Source of the DNA: AC-32 sp963763475
Lineage (GTDB): Bacteria > Actinomycetota > Thermoleophilia > Gaiellales > Gaiellaceae
DNA: 64,000 nucleotides
Assembly: GCA_963763475.1 (NCBI GenBank)
Contig: CAVXOR010000003.1
Span: 372,001-436,000, forward strand
Direction: 5' to 3'
The position numbers were made by a program, and so were the translations under genes. Below are positions 26,469 to 35,579 of this stretch, in pieces. The notes under the pieces are model-generated. The model was not told the DNA's origin, made no database searches, and was given only the letters and a program-made list of their open reading frames with translations. Positions within the stretch are counted from its first letter, which is position 1. Every line of letters starts with the position of its first letter.

Positions 26469-27116
26469 CAGACGGCGCGGCCGCCGACGTACCAGACCGG
26501 GCCCTGCGTGTAGACCGGCTTCGTGTCGGAGAGCGCCCGCAAGACGCTGAACCGGCCGGTGATGCGCTCGTCGTCGAGCCGCTCGAGGCAGCGCTCCGTC
26601 ATCCCGGCCGAGGCGCCGTAGCCGAAGCGCCGCGCGACGCGGAACCGGTACGCGAGCCGCCCCTTGACGCGCGCGGGATTGACCGGCGCGAGCAGCAGCG
26701 CGCCGCGCTCGAGGTAGTCGCTGGAGTCGAGCTCGAGCTCGGCGTAGAGGTCGCTCCAGTCCGCCGGCAGGGTTGCCTGCGCCTGTTGCCACTGCTCGCC
26801 GAGTGGATCCCTGCGTGAGCGCTCGTCGGCCGGAGTGGGGCCTTCCTCGACCCGGACGGGCGCGAGCGAGGCCCGAATCCGCTCCTTGTCCAGCCGCGCG
26901 AGCAGGCGCGTGACGAGGTCGGGCGAGGGCGCCGCTCCCCGGTGCCCGACGGTGAAGGTGACCACCTTCCCGTGACGGCCCGGAGCTGGCGGGCGCGAGC
27001 AACGCCGCAGCCCGCTCGCAGTCGCCGTCGTCTTCCACGGTCAACCGCAGCCGAGCCGCGTCCCAGCCCTCCGGGAGGTTGCTCTGGATCACCTTCCACT
27101 GGTCGACGAGTGCCAT
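26468..27116 (-). CDS. Hypothetical protein made of two repeated domains, one frameshift
   Basis: No named family. Corrected for one extra base near 26962 it is about 215 residues and consists of two similar halves: QWKVIQSNLPEGWDAARLRL ... ERAAALLAP ... LLARLDKERI, and QWQQAQATLPADWSDLYAEL ... ERGALLLAP ... CLERLDDERI. Each half is about 95 residues, so this is an internal duplication. No signal peptide or membrane helix. It lies 24 bases from the divergent E1alpha gene and overlaps the PRC-barrel gene downstream. Confidence 0.7.
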
Positions 27117-27140
27117 TCGGCTGAGCATAAACTCAGGCTC

Positions 27141-28112
27141 GTGGCCAAGGTCGAGACCAAACGCGGCCTGTCGGAGGAGCGGCTGCGCGAGTTCCTGCGC
27201 GAGATGCTCCTGATCAGGCGCTTCGAGGAGAAGGTCGAGGAGCGCTTCCGCGCCGGCGAGCTGCCCGGGTTCCTGCACGTCGCGATCGGCCAGGAGGCGG
27301 TCGCGGTCGGCGTCTGCCAGGCGATGGACGACGGCGACGTCTTCGCCTCGACGCATCGCGCGCACGGGCACACGCTCGCGCGCGGCACGCACCCGAACGC
27401 GGTCATGGCGGAGCTGTACGGGAAGCTCGAGGGCTGCTCGCACGGCTACGGCGGCTCGATGCACCTCTACGACGTCGAGCGCGGCAACCTGGGCGCGAAC
27501 GCCGTCGTCGGCGGCGGGCTGCCCGCGATCACCGGCGCCGCGCTGGCCTTCAAGCTGCGCGGCGAGGCGCGCGTCGCGGTCGCGTTCTTCGGCGACGGGG
27601 CGACGAACATCGGCACCTTCCACGAGTCGCTGAACCTGGCGCAGCTCTGGCAGGTGCCGGCGGTCTTCGTGCTCGAGGACAACCGCTGGGCCGAGTCGAC
27701 GCCGGAGTCGCAGCACTCGCCGATCCGCGACCTGAGCGAGCGCGCGAAGGCGTTCGGGATGAAGGCGATGAAGGTGGACGGCCAGGACGTCGAGGAGGTG
27801 CACAAGGTCGCCTCGCGGGCGCTCAAGCACGCGCGCGACGGCAAGGGCCCCGTCTTCCTGCACGTCTCGACCGAGCGCCTCGTCGGCCACTACATCGGCG
27901 ACCCGCAGGTCTACCGCGACAAGGACGAGCTGCACGAGCTGCAGGAGACGCGCGACCCGATCACGCTGCTGCGCGAGAAGCTCGGCGTCTCGGACGAGGA
28001 GTTCGAGGCCGACGACCGCGAGGTGCACGAGATCGTCGACGGCTCGGTCGAGTTCGCCAAGGCCGGCACCGACCCCAAGCCCGAGGACGCGCTGAAGAAC
28101 ATCTATGCCTGA
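27141..28112 (+). CDS. 2-oxoacid dehydrogenase E1 component, alpha subunit
   Basis: Thiamine-diphosphate-dependent decarboxylase subunit of a pyruvate-, branched-chain- or acetoin-dehydrogenase complex. The ThDP motif is FFGDGATNIGTFHESLN; RRFEEKVEERFRAGELPGF, HRAHGHTLARG and GKLEGCSHGYGGSMH are typical of the alpha chain. 323 residues, intact, from GTG at 27141. The E1beta ATG lies eight bases before its end. E1alpha, E1beta and E2 overlap in order, and lpd follows at 31353, completing the complex. The HGYGGSMH segment and chain length fit the PdhA/AcoA branch, but the substrate is not proven. Confidence 0.9.
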   Translation: MAKVETKRGLSEERLREFLREMLLIRRFEEKVEERFRAGELPGFLHVAIGQEAVAVGVCQAMDDGDVFASTHRAHGHTLARGTHPNAVMAELYGKLEGCSHGYGGSMHLYDVERGNLGANAVVGGGLPAITGAALAFKLRGEARVAVAFFGDGATNIGTFHESLNLAQLWQVPAVFVLEDNRWAESTPESQHSPIRDLSERAKAFGMKAMKVDGQDVEEVHKVASRALKHARDGKGPVFLHVSTERLVGHYIGDPQVYRDKDELHELQETRDPITLLREKLGVSDEEFEADDREVHEIVDGSVEFAKAGTDPKPEDALKNIYA

Positions 28113-29086
28113 GCTCTCCTACCGCGAGGCGGTGCGCGACGCGCTCTCGCAGGCGATGCGGGAGGACGAGGACGTCTTCGTGATGGGCGAGGACATCGCC
28201 GAGATGGGCGGCTCGATGGGCGTCACCGCCGGGATGCTCGACGAGTTCGGCCCGGAGCGGATCCGCAACACGCCGATCTCCGAGATCGCGATCGTCGGCG
28301 CCGGGATCGGCGCGGCGATGCAGGGCATGCGGCCGGTCGTCGAGGTGATGTACGAGGACTTCCTGACGGTCTCGATGGAGCAGATCGTCAACCAGGCGGC
28401 CAAGCACCGCTACATGTCCGGCGGGCAGCTGAAGGTGCCGCTGACGATCCGCACGCAGGGCGGCGCCGGCTGGTCGCCGGGCGCGCAGCACGCCCAGCAG
28501 GTCGAGGCGTGGTTCGTGCACGTGCCCGGCCTGAAGGTCGTCTTCGCCTCGACGCCCACCGACGTGCGCGGGCTGCTCTGGTCGGCGATCTACGACGACA
28601 ACCCGGTGATCTGTCTTCGAGCACCGCACGCTCTACGGGCTGAAGGAGGAGGTGCCCGACGAGCTCGAGCCGATCCCGATCGGGCAAGGCCGCGTCCACC
28701 GCGAGGGCTCCGACGTGACCGTCGTCGCCACCGGGCGGCTGGTGCACGAGGCGCTCGACGCGGCGAAGGAGGCGGAGTCCGAGGGCGTCTCGGTCGAGGT
28801 CTGGGACCCGCGCACGCTGCAGCCGCTCGACGTCGACGGGCTCGTCGCGTCGGTGAAGAAGACGAACCGCGTCGTCGTCGCGCACGAGGCGATCACGCGG
28901 ATGGGCTTCGGCGCGGAGATCGCGGCCGTCGTCGGCGAGCAGGCCTTCGACTGGCTCGACGCCCCGGTCGAGCGCGTCGGCGCGAAGTTCGCGCCGCTGC
29001 CGTTCGCGCCGGTGATGGAGGAGTACGTCGTGCCGCACTCGGCCGACGTGCTCGAGGCGATCAAGCGGACGGTAGCGCGTGGCTAG
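28105..29086 (+). CDS. 2-oxoacid dehydrogenase E1 component, beta subunit, one frameshift
   Basis: Partner of E1alpha; completes the ThDP site. Reads SYREAVRDALSQAMREDEDV, FVMGEDIAEMGGSMG, FGPERIRNTPISEIAIVGAG and PLTIRTQGGAGWSPGAQHAQ. Near 28614 an extra T breaks VIVFEHRTLYG; the other frame then continues with IPIGQGRVHREGSDVTVVAT to the normal end. Corrected length is about 326 residues. The E2 GTG start overlaps its stop by eight bases. Confidence 0.9.
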
Positions 29087-30343
29087 CGAGGTCAAGCTCC
29101 CGCGCCTCGGCCAGGGCATGGAGGCCGGCACGATCGTCAAGTGGCTCAAGTCCGAGGGTGACAAGGTCGAGAAGGGCGATCCGCTCTACGAGCTCGACAC
29201 CGACAAGGTGACCCAGGAGGTCGAGGCCGAGGCCTCCGGCGTGCTGCTGCGGATCGCGGTGGCCGAAGGCGAGGTGCCGGTGGGCGAGACGATCGCGTTC
29301 ATCGGCGAGGAGGGCGAACAGGCGCCGGAAGCATCGGCGAGCGGCAACGGGGCCAGCGCGGCGCAGGAAGTGGACGAGGATCCACAGGAAGAAGGCTCGC
29401 CGGGCCCGGCCCGCGAGGAGGAGCGTGAGCGCGGCCGCTCCGAGAGCGGTGCGTCCGAGCAGACCATGCACGGAAGGCAGCGCGCCGGCGCAGCAGGACG
29501 GCGGCCGGGTCAAGGCCTCGCCGCTCGCCCGGCGGATCGCGCGCGAGCGCGGCATCGAGCTCTCGTCGCTGACCGGTACGGGCCCCGAGGGCCGGATCGT
29601 CGCCGAGGACGTCGAGCGCGCAGGCGTGAGCGCGGCCCCGGCCGCAGCGCCGACGGCAGCGCCCGGCGAGGTCGAGCGGCGCGAGCTGACGAGCATTCGC
29701 AAGACGATCGCCCGCCGCCTGACCGAGGCGTGGCAGATCCCGGTCTTCCAGCTCCAGGTCTCGGTCGACATGGCGCGCGCGAACGAGCTGGTCGGTCGCG
29801 CTGCGCGAGCAGGAGGAAGGGCCGAAGGCGACGGTCACCGACGTGCTGACGAAGGTCTGTGCCGCCGCGCTGCTGCGCCACCGCGAGGTGAACGCGCAGT
29901 ACACGGACGACGCGATCGTGCTCTTCCCGACCGCGAACATCGGCATCGCCGTCGCCGCGCCGCAGGGCCTGGTCGTGCCGGTGATCCACGGCGCCGAGCG
30001 CCTGCGGCTGGCCGAGATCGCCGCTGCGCGCGCCGACATCGTCTCCCGCGCGCGCGAGGGCAAGCTCGAGCGTCGCGACCTCGAGGACGGCACCTTCACG
30101 ATCTCGAACCTCGGCATGTACCGCGTCGAGCGCTTCACGGCCGTGCTGAACCCGCCGCAGGCCGCGATCGTCGCGGTCGGCGCGACCGAGGAGCGGGCGG
30201 TCGCGCTCGACGGCGAGGTCGTCGTGCGGCCGACGATGACCATCACCGGCACGTTCGACCACCGAGCGGTCGACGGCGCACCAGCGGCGGACTTCCTCCA
30301 GACGGTCAGGGAACTGCTGGAGGAGCCCGCGTTGATGCTGTGA
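29079..30343 (+). CDS. Dihydrolipoamide acyltransferase (E2), two frameshifts
   Basis: Core of the complex; transfers the acyl group to CoA. The N-terminal lipoyl domain carries the lipoyl-Lys in YELDTDKVTQEVEAEASG. A Glu/Pro/Ala-rich linker follows, then the peripheral subunit-binding domain (PLARRIARERGIELSSLTGT), then the catalytic domain ending in TFDHRAVDGAPAADFL, with the DHRxxDG motif. One break lies in the linker (about 29340-29500, not pinned because the linker is not conserved), another near 29800 (LVGRLREQEEGP). Corrected length is about 420 residues. The following VOC gene starts on its stop (GTGA). Confidence 0.9.
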
Positions 30344-30676
30344 GAATCTGGTACCGCGTCGCCGATCTCGACGCCGCGCGGGTGTTCTACCGCGACGTGC
30401 TCGGCTTCACCGAGATGTTCGTGGACGAGGACGAGCGCTGGGCGAGCTTCGACCGCGGCGCGACCGAGATCGCCGTCGGCGAGGGAGCCGAGGAGCCGGG
30501 GGAGGAGGGGCCGGTCGCGACGATCGACGTGGACGACGTCAAGGCCGAGCGCGAGCGGCTGGCCGAGGCCGGCGTCGACGTCGGCACGGTGCTCGAGCTG
30601 CACGGGGCGATGCGGCTGCGTCGACGTCTTCGACCCGGACGGGAACCGGATCCAGCTCGCCCAGGAGCTGCCGTGA
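30340..30676 (+). CDS. VOC/glyoxalase-fold protein, one frameshift
   Basis: About 111 residues. It starts VRIWYRVADLDAARVFYRD-VLGF, the standard vicinal-oxygen-chelate opening, and ends FDPDGNRIQLAQELP, the standard close. An extra base near 30619 separates the two parts. The fold serves glyoxalases, antibiotic-binding proteins and dioxygenases; the function here is unknown. It is translationally coupled to E2 upstream and to a GNAT gene downstream, so it belongs to the dehydrogenase operon. Confidence 0.8.
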
Positions 30677-31137
30677 TCCGGCCGGCCGGCCCGCAGGACG
30701 TGCCCTTCATGCGCGACATGCTGCGGCACGCGTACTACTGGCGGGTCGACCGCGTGTCCGAGTCGGGGGAGCCACCAGTGCGCCGGTACGTCGAGCGCTG
30801 GGGCCGGCCGGGCGACACCGCTCTGATCGCGATCCAGGACTTCCAGAAGGTCGGGGCCGCCTGGTACCGGCTCTTCACCGAGGACAATCCGGGCTACGGA
30901 TTCGTGGACGAGGAGACGCCGGAGCTGTCGATCGCGATCGTCCCGAGCAGGCGCGGCAGCGGGCTCGGCTCGGAGCTGCTGGACGCCCTCGTCGCGCGGG
31001 CGAAGGCGGACGGGCATGAAGCGATCAGCCTCAGCGTCGAGGCAGGGAGCCCGGCGGTGGGGCTGTACGAGCGGCATGGCTTCGCGCGAGTCGGCGAGGA
31101 CGACGGCGGCGTGACGATGAAAGCCGACCTCCACTGA
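30673..31137 (+). CDS. GNAT-family N-acetyltransferase
   Basis: 154 residues, single GNAT domain. Acetyl-CoA-binding loop SIAIVPSRRGSGLGSELLDA, then AISLSVEAGSPAVGLYERHG and FARVGEDDGGVTMK, the usual C-terminal strands. GTG at 30673 overlaps the VOC stop. The frame is intact. The acceptor is unknown. Last gene of the E1-E2 operon; a hairpin follows. Confidence 0.87.
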   Translation: MIRPAGPQDVPFMRDMLRHAYYWRVDRVSESGEPPVRRYVERWGRPGDTALIAIQDFQKVGAAWYRLFTEDNPGYGFVDEETPELSIAIVPSRRGSGLGSELLDALVARAKADGHEAISLSVEAGSPAVGLYERHGFARVGEDDGGVTMKADLH

Positions 31138-31186
31138 TCGGCGCCTGGAAGAAGCATCACGCGCGCGCGAGAAACCTCTTCCCCCC

Positions 31187-31201
31187 GGGGCCTTCGGCCC
31201 C
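31187..31201 (+). terminator. GC-rich hairpin after the E1-E2 operon (weak terminator)
   Basis: Stem GGGGC/GCCCC with a CTTCG loop inside a 215-base gap between the GNAT gene and lpd. It lacks a T-run (CTAGCCCCCGTTTA follows), so rho-independent function is uncertain. I see no other clear element in the gap; the lpd promoter should lie in it. Confidence 0.4.
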
Positions 31202-31352
31202 TAGCCCCCGTTTATGAGACTAGCGGCGAAATCGTCACGAGTGTGTGACGGGTCAGCGCCGGAATCGCGCCGAACCGTCCACAGGCCGAGCGGCGCGGCA
31301 GCCAGGCCCACCCCGCTAGGATCGCCCCCGAAGCGAGGCGAGGAGAGCAGGA

Positions 31353-32756
31353 ATGGAATGTGACGTCGCCGTCCTCGGAGGCGGGCCAGGTGGCTACACC
31401 GCGGCGATCCGCGCGGCTCAACTGGGCGCCAAGACGGTCTGCATCGAGAAAGAGCCCGAGCTGGGCGGCACGTGCCTGCGCGTCGGCTGCGTCCCGACCA
31501 AGGCCTGGGTGCAGACGGCCTTCGCGATCAAGGAGGCTGAGGAGACCTTCGCCAAGCTCGGCGTCCAGGTCGGCGAGCCGACCCTCGACTTTGCAGCAGC
31601 CAACGAGTGGAAGGACGGGGTCTCGAAACAGATGACCTCGGGCGTCGCGAGCCTGTTCAAGACGAACGGCGTCGAGTGGGTCAAGGGCACCGGCCGCTTC
31701 AGCGACGCGAACACGATCCAGGTCGAAGGCGGCGAGCCGGTCACCTTCAAGCAGGCGATCGTCGCTACCGGCTCGTTCTCACTCAGGCCGCCGATCGACG
31801 GCCTCGACTCGCCGCGCTGCGTCGACTCGACCGGCCTGCTCGCCCAGACCGAGGTGCCCAGGCGCCTCGTCGTGCTCGGCGGCGGGATCATCGGTTGCGA
31901 GTTCGCCTCGATCTTCCGGCGCTTCGGCTCCGAGGTGACGATCATCGAGATGCTCCCGGGCCTGATCCCCCAGGAGGACGCCGACGCCGCGAAGGAGCTC
32001 GAAAAGCAGTTCGGCAAGCGCGGGATCACGCTCCACCTCGAGACCTCGGCGGACAAGGTCGAGGACACGGGCAGCGCGCTAGTCGTGCACCACGGTGGGC
32101 AGACCACCGAGGCCGACCTGATGCTGGTCGCCACCGGCCGCGGCCCGACTGTCGAGAACCTCGGGCTCGAGGAGATCGGCGTCGAACTCGACAAGCGCAA
32201 GGGCATCGCCGCCGACGAGCATCGCCGCACGACCGTGTCTCACATCTATGCGGTCGGCGACTGCGCCGGCTACTGGCAGCTCGCCCACACGGCCTTCCGC
32301 GAGGGCGAGGTCGCGGCCGAGAACGCGATGGGTCACGAGGGCGTGGTCGACAACCGCGGCGTTCCGCGCCCGATCTATACCGACCCGGAGATCGCCGGCG
32401 TCGGCCTGACCGAGGCCGAGGCGCGCGAGCAGCACGGCGACGACGTTGCGGTCGGGAGGTTCCCGTGGGTCGCGAACGCCCGCGCGGTGATGCAGAACGA
32501 GACTGTCGGCTGGGTCAAGTCGATCCACGAGACCCGCTACGGCGAGCTGCTCGGCCTGATCATGGTCGGCCCGCACGTGACCGACCTGATCGAGGTCGGC
32601 ACGGTCGCGCTGGACGCCGAGGCAACGGTCGAGACGGTCGCCGACGGGATGGCCGCGCACCCGACCCTCTCGGAGGGGATCAAGGAAGCCGGGCTGCTGG
32701 CTCTCGGACGCGCGATTCACATGCCGAATCGCAAGCGCGCCGCCACCAGCGCGTAG
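31353..32756 (+). CDS. lpd: Dihydrolipoyl dehydrogenase (E3)
   Basis: FAD flavoenzyme that reoxidises dihydrolipoamide with NAD+, shared by 2-oxoacid dehydrogenase complexes. FAD motif AVLGGGPGGYTAAIRAAQLG, redox-active disulfide GGTCLRVGCVPTK, NAD motif VVLGGGIIGCEFASIFRRFG, FAD site IYAVGDCAGY, and catalytic His-Glu in HPTLSE near the C-terminus. 467 residues, intact. It is separated from E1-E2 by a gap with a hairpin, so it probably has its own promoter and may also serve other complexes. Confidence 0.95.
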   Translation: MECDVAVLGGGPGGYTAAIRAAQLGAKTVCIEKEPELGGTCLRVGCVPTKAWVQTAFAIKEAEETFAKLGVQVGEPTLDFAAANEWKDGVSKQMTSGVASLFKTNGVEWVKGTGRFSDANTIQVEGGEPVTFKQAIVATGSFSLRPPIDGLDSPRCVDSTGLLAQTEVPRRLVVLGGGIIGCEFASIFRRFGSEVTIIEMLPGLIPQEDADAAKELEKQFGKRGITLHLETSADKVEDTGSALVVHHGGQTTEADLMLVATGRGPTVENLGLEEIGVELDKRKGIAADEHRRTTVSHIYAVGDCAGYWQLAHTAFREGEVAAENAMGHEGVVDNRGVPRPIYTDPEIAGVGLTEAEAREQHGDDVAVGRFPWVANARAVMQNETVGWVKSIHETRYGELLGLIMVGPHVTDLIEVGTVALDAEATVETVADGMAAHPTLSEGIKEAGLLALGRAIHMPNRKRAATSA

Positions 32757-32792
32757 CCGTATCCGTAAACGGGCGTTCGCCGTTTGAGCAAC

Positions 32793-33968
32793 ATGGAGGC
32801 CTCCCGCGCGACTGAGTCGCGACCTCGGACCTCTCTGCGGCAGCTGGCTCTGCGCAAGCGCCCGTCCGATCGTGCCTTCGAGCAGCTGTACAGGCGCCAC
32901 GCGCGCGAGGTCTACCAGTACGCGCTCGCGCTGCTCGCCAATCCGGCCGACGCCGAGGACGTCACGCAGACGACGTTCCTCAACGCCTATCGCGCGTTCC
33001 AGAAGGGCGAGCGGCCGCACAAGCCGCACAACTGGCTGATCACGATCGCGCACAACGTCTGCCGGATGCGCTGGCGGCAGGCAGGCTCGCGGCCGCGTGA
33101 GGTCGCGCTCGACGAGGCGCCCGAGCCTGCGGCGCGCGACGACGAGCAGCCAGACGTCGACGAGGTCCTGACCGCGCTCGCCGAGCTTTCGTTCAACCAG
33201 CGGGCCGCGATCGTGATGCGCGAGCTCGAGGGCCGCAGCTACCAAGAGATCTCCGGCGTGCTCGGTGTCTCGGTGAGCGCGGTGGAGGCGCTGCTCTTCC
33301 GCGGTCGGCGCAACTTGAAGCTCAAGCGTGGCGGGCTCGGCGTGCTCACGACCGTCCCGCTGCCCGGCTCGCTCGCCTCGTTCATCGGCGGCGGGGGAGG
33401 AGTCGTCGCGGCTGGCGGCGCGGCTTTCGGTGCCGACCTGGTGCTCAAGGCCGCCGCAGTCGTGGCCGTGGGCGCCGCAACCGCGGGCGCCGGGTTCAAG
33501 AGCGTTCAGGCGATGACGGCTCCGCACAAGCCAGTTCGCGCGCAGGCTGTTTTCCACAACGCAGCTGCGAAGCCGCACCAGGCGCAGACACAGGCACAAA
33601 CGCGTCAGGGGGCGCGGGCGATTGCGGCCCACCGGCGGACGACGCCCAGGCGCGCCGTTGTCGGCCGAGACGGGAGCCGCGTCTCGCGCCCGACCGGCGG
33701 CGCGTCCGGCTCGCTGCCGGGATCCCAGACAACAACGGCTCCGCCACCGCCGCCGGGCGTGATTTCGCCGCCCGCTGCTCCGCTGCCTCCGGTGGCGCCG
33801 CTCCCGCCGCCGCCCCCGGTGAGCATCCCGCCACCACCGCTGCTGCCGCCACCACCGCCGCTTCCGCCACCACCGCCGCTTCCGCCACCACCGCCGCTTC
33901 CGCCGCTCCCGCCACCACCGCCGCTTCCGCCACCGCCGCCCCTTCCGCCGCCGCCGCTGCTCCCATAA
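32793..33968 (+). CDS. ECF-type sigma factor with membrane segment and Pro-rich tail
   Basis: About 391 residues from ATG at 32793 (TTG at 32784 in frame). Region 2 (about residues 27-95): LYRRHAREVYQYALALLANP, DAEDVTQTTFLNAYRAF and NWLITIAHNVCRMRWRQ. Region 4 (about 126-190): LSFNQRAAIVMRELEGRSYQ and GVSVSAVEALLFRGRRNLK. Beyond this is an extra 200 residues: a hydrophobic segment (LVLKAAAVVAVGAATAGAGF, about 218-237), a polar linker, and a tail of PPLPPPP units. There is no zinc-finger anti-sigma motif. Its neighbour at 34017 is a paralogue that has one. A membrane-held sigma factor released by proteolysis is an inference. Confidence 0.85.
   Translation: MEASRATESRPRTSLRQLALRKRPSDRAFEQLYRRHAREVYQYALALLANPADAEDVTQTTFLNAYRAFQKGERPHKPHNWLITIAHNVCRMRWRQAGSRPREVALDEAPEPAARDDEQPDVDEVLTALAELSFNQRAAIVMRELEGRSYQEISGVLGVSVSAVEALLFRGRRNLKLKRGGLGVLTTVPLPGSLASFIGGGGGVVAAGGAAFGADLVLKAAAVVAVGAATAGAGFKSVQAMTAPHKPVRAQAVFHNAAAKPHQAQTQAQTRQGARAIAAHRRTTPRRAVVGRDGSRVSRPTGGASGSLPGSQTTTAPPPPPGVISPPAAPLPPVAPLPPPPPVSIPPPPLLPPPPPLPPPPPLPPPPPLPPLPPPPPLPPPPPLPPPPLLP
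33846..33899 (+). repeat. 18-bp tandem repeat encoding the Pro-rich tail
   Basis: Three exact copies of CCGCCACCACCGCCGCTT in a row, with further imperfect copies to about 33958. They encode PPPPPL units at the C-terminus of the sigma-factor protein. Such repeats change length easily by slippage. Confidence 0.85.
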
Positions 33969-34016
33969 CCCTTCCGCGGGGTGCAAGATCCGCCGAAATG
34001 CGGCATCTTTTAGGTA

Positions 34017-35300
34017 ATGACTCCCGTCCTGGCCAGGCGTCTCAGCACTGACCGCTCCTTCGAGCGGCTCTACCGCAAGCACGCGGGCGACGTCTACCGC
34101 TACGCGCTCGTCGTCCTGCGCAACCAGGCCGACGCCGAGGACGTTACGCAGACGACCTTCCTGAACGCCTACCGCGCGATGGAGAAGGGCGAGCGCCCGC
34201 GGGCTCCGCAGAACTGGCTGATCGCGATCGCGCACAACGTCTGCCGCCAGCGCTTCCGCCAGTCGCAGCGGCGGCCGACCGAGGTCGTCTACGAGGAAGA
34301 GCTCGCCGAGACCATCGTCGAGGAGGACGCGCTCAGCGCCGAGGACATCCGCCGCGCGCTCGGCCACCTCGCCTTCAATCAGCGTGCTGCCCTCGTGATG
34401 CGCGAGCTCGAGGGGCGCAGCTACCAGGAGATCGCCGAGATCCTCGAGACCAGCGTGAGCGCGGTGGAGACGCTGATCTTCCGGGCCCGCCGCGCGTTGC
34501 GCGAGCAGCTCGAGGATGGGATCACCTGCCACGAGGCCGAGCTTGCGATCTCGCGCCAGCTCGACGGGCGGCTGCCCCGCAAGGAGAAGGGCGCCCTGCG
34601 CGCGCACCTGCGCGAGTGCGAGGAGTGCTCGAGCTTCGCCCGCAGCCAGCGGGCCCAGCGCGGTGCGCTGAAGGCGCTGGCGGCGATTCCGCTCCCCTCG
34701 TCGCTCGCGGGACTCTTCGGAGGCGGCGGCGCTGCCACGGTCGGCGGAGGCGTCGCGATCAAGGCCGCCCTCCTGGCCGCGGGCGCCATGGTGGCCACCG
34801 GTGTCGGCTACGAGGGCGTCAAGCAGGGCGCGTTCCACCAGCGCGCCGCCGCCAGCCCGGTGGCCGGGAAGGCCTACCACTCGGCGGCGAAGCCGAAAGC
34901 GAAGCCACGCATTGCCCCCGCTGTGGTGATCCCGACTACGAAGCAGCCGTCGCGCGACCAGAAGCCGTTCCGCCGTGCCGCCGTGAAGGCACGCCAGCAC
35001 GAGCAGCGCACCGCCGCCCCCGCCCCCCGTGGCGTCGCACTCGGGCTTGCGAAGCCGGAGCACAAGGAGGTCAGCGTGCTACCGCCCTCGCGCGCTCGCG
35101 GCCATGAGGTGAAGCCGAAGCACGTCAAGCCGGTGCACGAGAACCTCGGCCAGGGCCAGGGTCAGGGCGGCTCCCAAAGTCACACCAAGGGGACCGGGAA
35201 TGGTGGCGGCACCGGCGGCGGCAAGGACAAGGGCGGCGGGACCGGCGGGACCGGCGACGAGACGACTGGCACCGCCGAGCACGGCAAGTCCGGCCGCTAG
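34017..35300 (+). CDS. ECF-type sigma factor fused to a zinc-binding anti-sigma domain, membrane segment and Gly-rich tail
   Basis: 427 residues, paralogue of the gene at 32793. Region 2: LYRKHAGDVYRYALVVLRNQ, DAEDVTQTTFLNAYRAM, NWLIAIAHNVCRQRF. Region 4: LAFNQRAALVMRELEGRSYQ and LETSVSAVETLIFRARRALR. Then comes a ZAS-type motif (LDGRLPRKEKGALRAHLREC with H-x3-C-x2-C completed by EECSS, about residues 183-205), a hydrophobic segment (IKAALLAAGAMVATGVGY, about 248-265), and a basic tail ending in Gly/Thr/Lys-rich repeats. Sigma and anti-sigma in one chain means activity may be gated within the protein or by cleavage. No separate anti-sigma gene is adjacent. The promoters it controls are unknown. 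Confidence 0.85.
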   Translation: MTPVLARRLSTDRSFERLYRKHAGDVYRYALVVLRNQADAEDVTQTTFLNAYRAMEKGERPRAPQNWLIAIAHNVCRQRFRQSQRRPTEVVYEEELAETIVEEDALSAEDIRRALGHLAFNQRAALVMRELEGRSYQEIAEILETSVSAVETLIFRARRALREQLEDGITCHEAELAISRQLDGRLPRKEKGALRAHLRECEECSSFARSQRAQRGALKALAAIPLPSSLAGLFGGGGAATVGGGVAIKAALLAAGAMVATGVGYEGVKQGAFHQRAAASPVAGKAYHSAAKPKAKPRIAPAVVIPTTKQPSRDQKPFRRAAVKARQHEQRTAAPAPRGVALGLAKPEHKEVSVLPPSRARGHEVKPKHVKPVHENLGQGQGQGGSQSHTKGTGNGGGTGGGKDKGGGTGGTGDETTGTAEHGKSGR

Positions 35301-35318
35301 CTGCTACAAAGCCGCGTC

Positions 35319-35516
35319 GTGGGAATCGTCAATCGCAGAAACGCCGTCCTCGGCTGGGGCGTGTGGACGATCGGGAAGCGCGTCGCGAAGCGCAAGGCGA
35401 AGAGCGCCGCGCCGTCGGTCGAAGGCGGTCGTCCGAACAAGTCGCTCCTGGCCCTGGCGGTCGCGGGCACGGTCGGCGCGCTGACGTTCTGGCGCAAGAC
35501 CCGCGACGAGAGTTAG
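35319..35516 (+). CDS. Small membrane protein of unknown function
   Basis: 65 residues from GTG at 35319: VGIVNRRNAVLGWGVWTIG, a Lys/Arg-rich middle (KRVAKRKAKSAAP), then one hydrophobic segment (KSLLALAVAGTVGALTFW) and a short polar end. Similar short proteins of unknown role occur in actinobacteria. It starts 18 bases after the sigma/anti-sigma fusion gene, so it may be co-transcribed. Confidence 0.65.
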   Translation: MGIVNRRNAVLGWGVWTIGKRVAKRKAKSAAPSVEGGRPNKSLLALAVAGTVGALTFWRKTRDES

Positions 35517-35579
35517 CCCCCTTGCACCGGCCGGGCGAGCCGAGTAGCGTCGCCAGGCTGCCGAGCTAGGGAGGTTCCG

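Noticed and set aside
33735..33966. Gly-rich protein on the opposite strand of the sigma-factor tail (GGGGGSGGGGG...)
   Set aside because: It is the mirror of the CCGCCACCACCG repeats that encode the Pro-rich tail; the frame has no start context or family.
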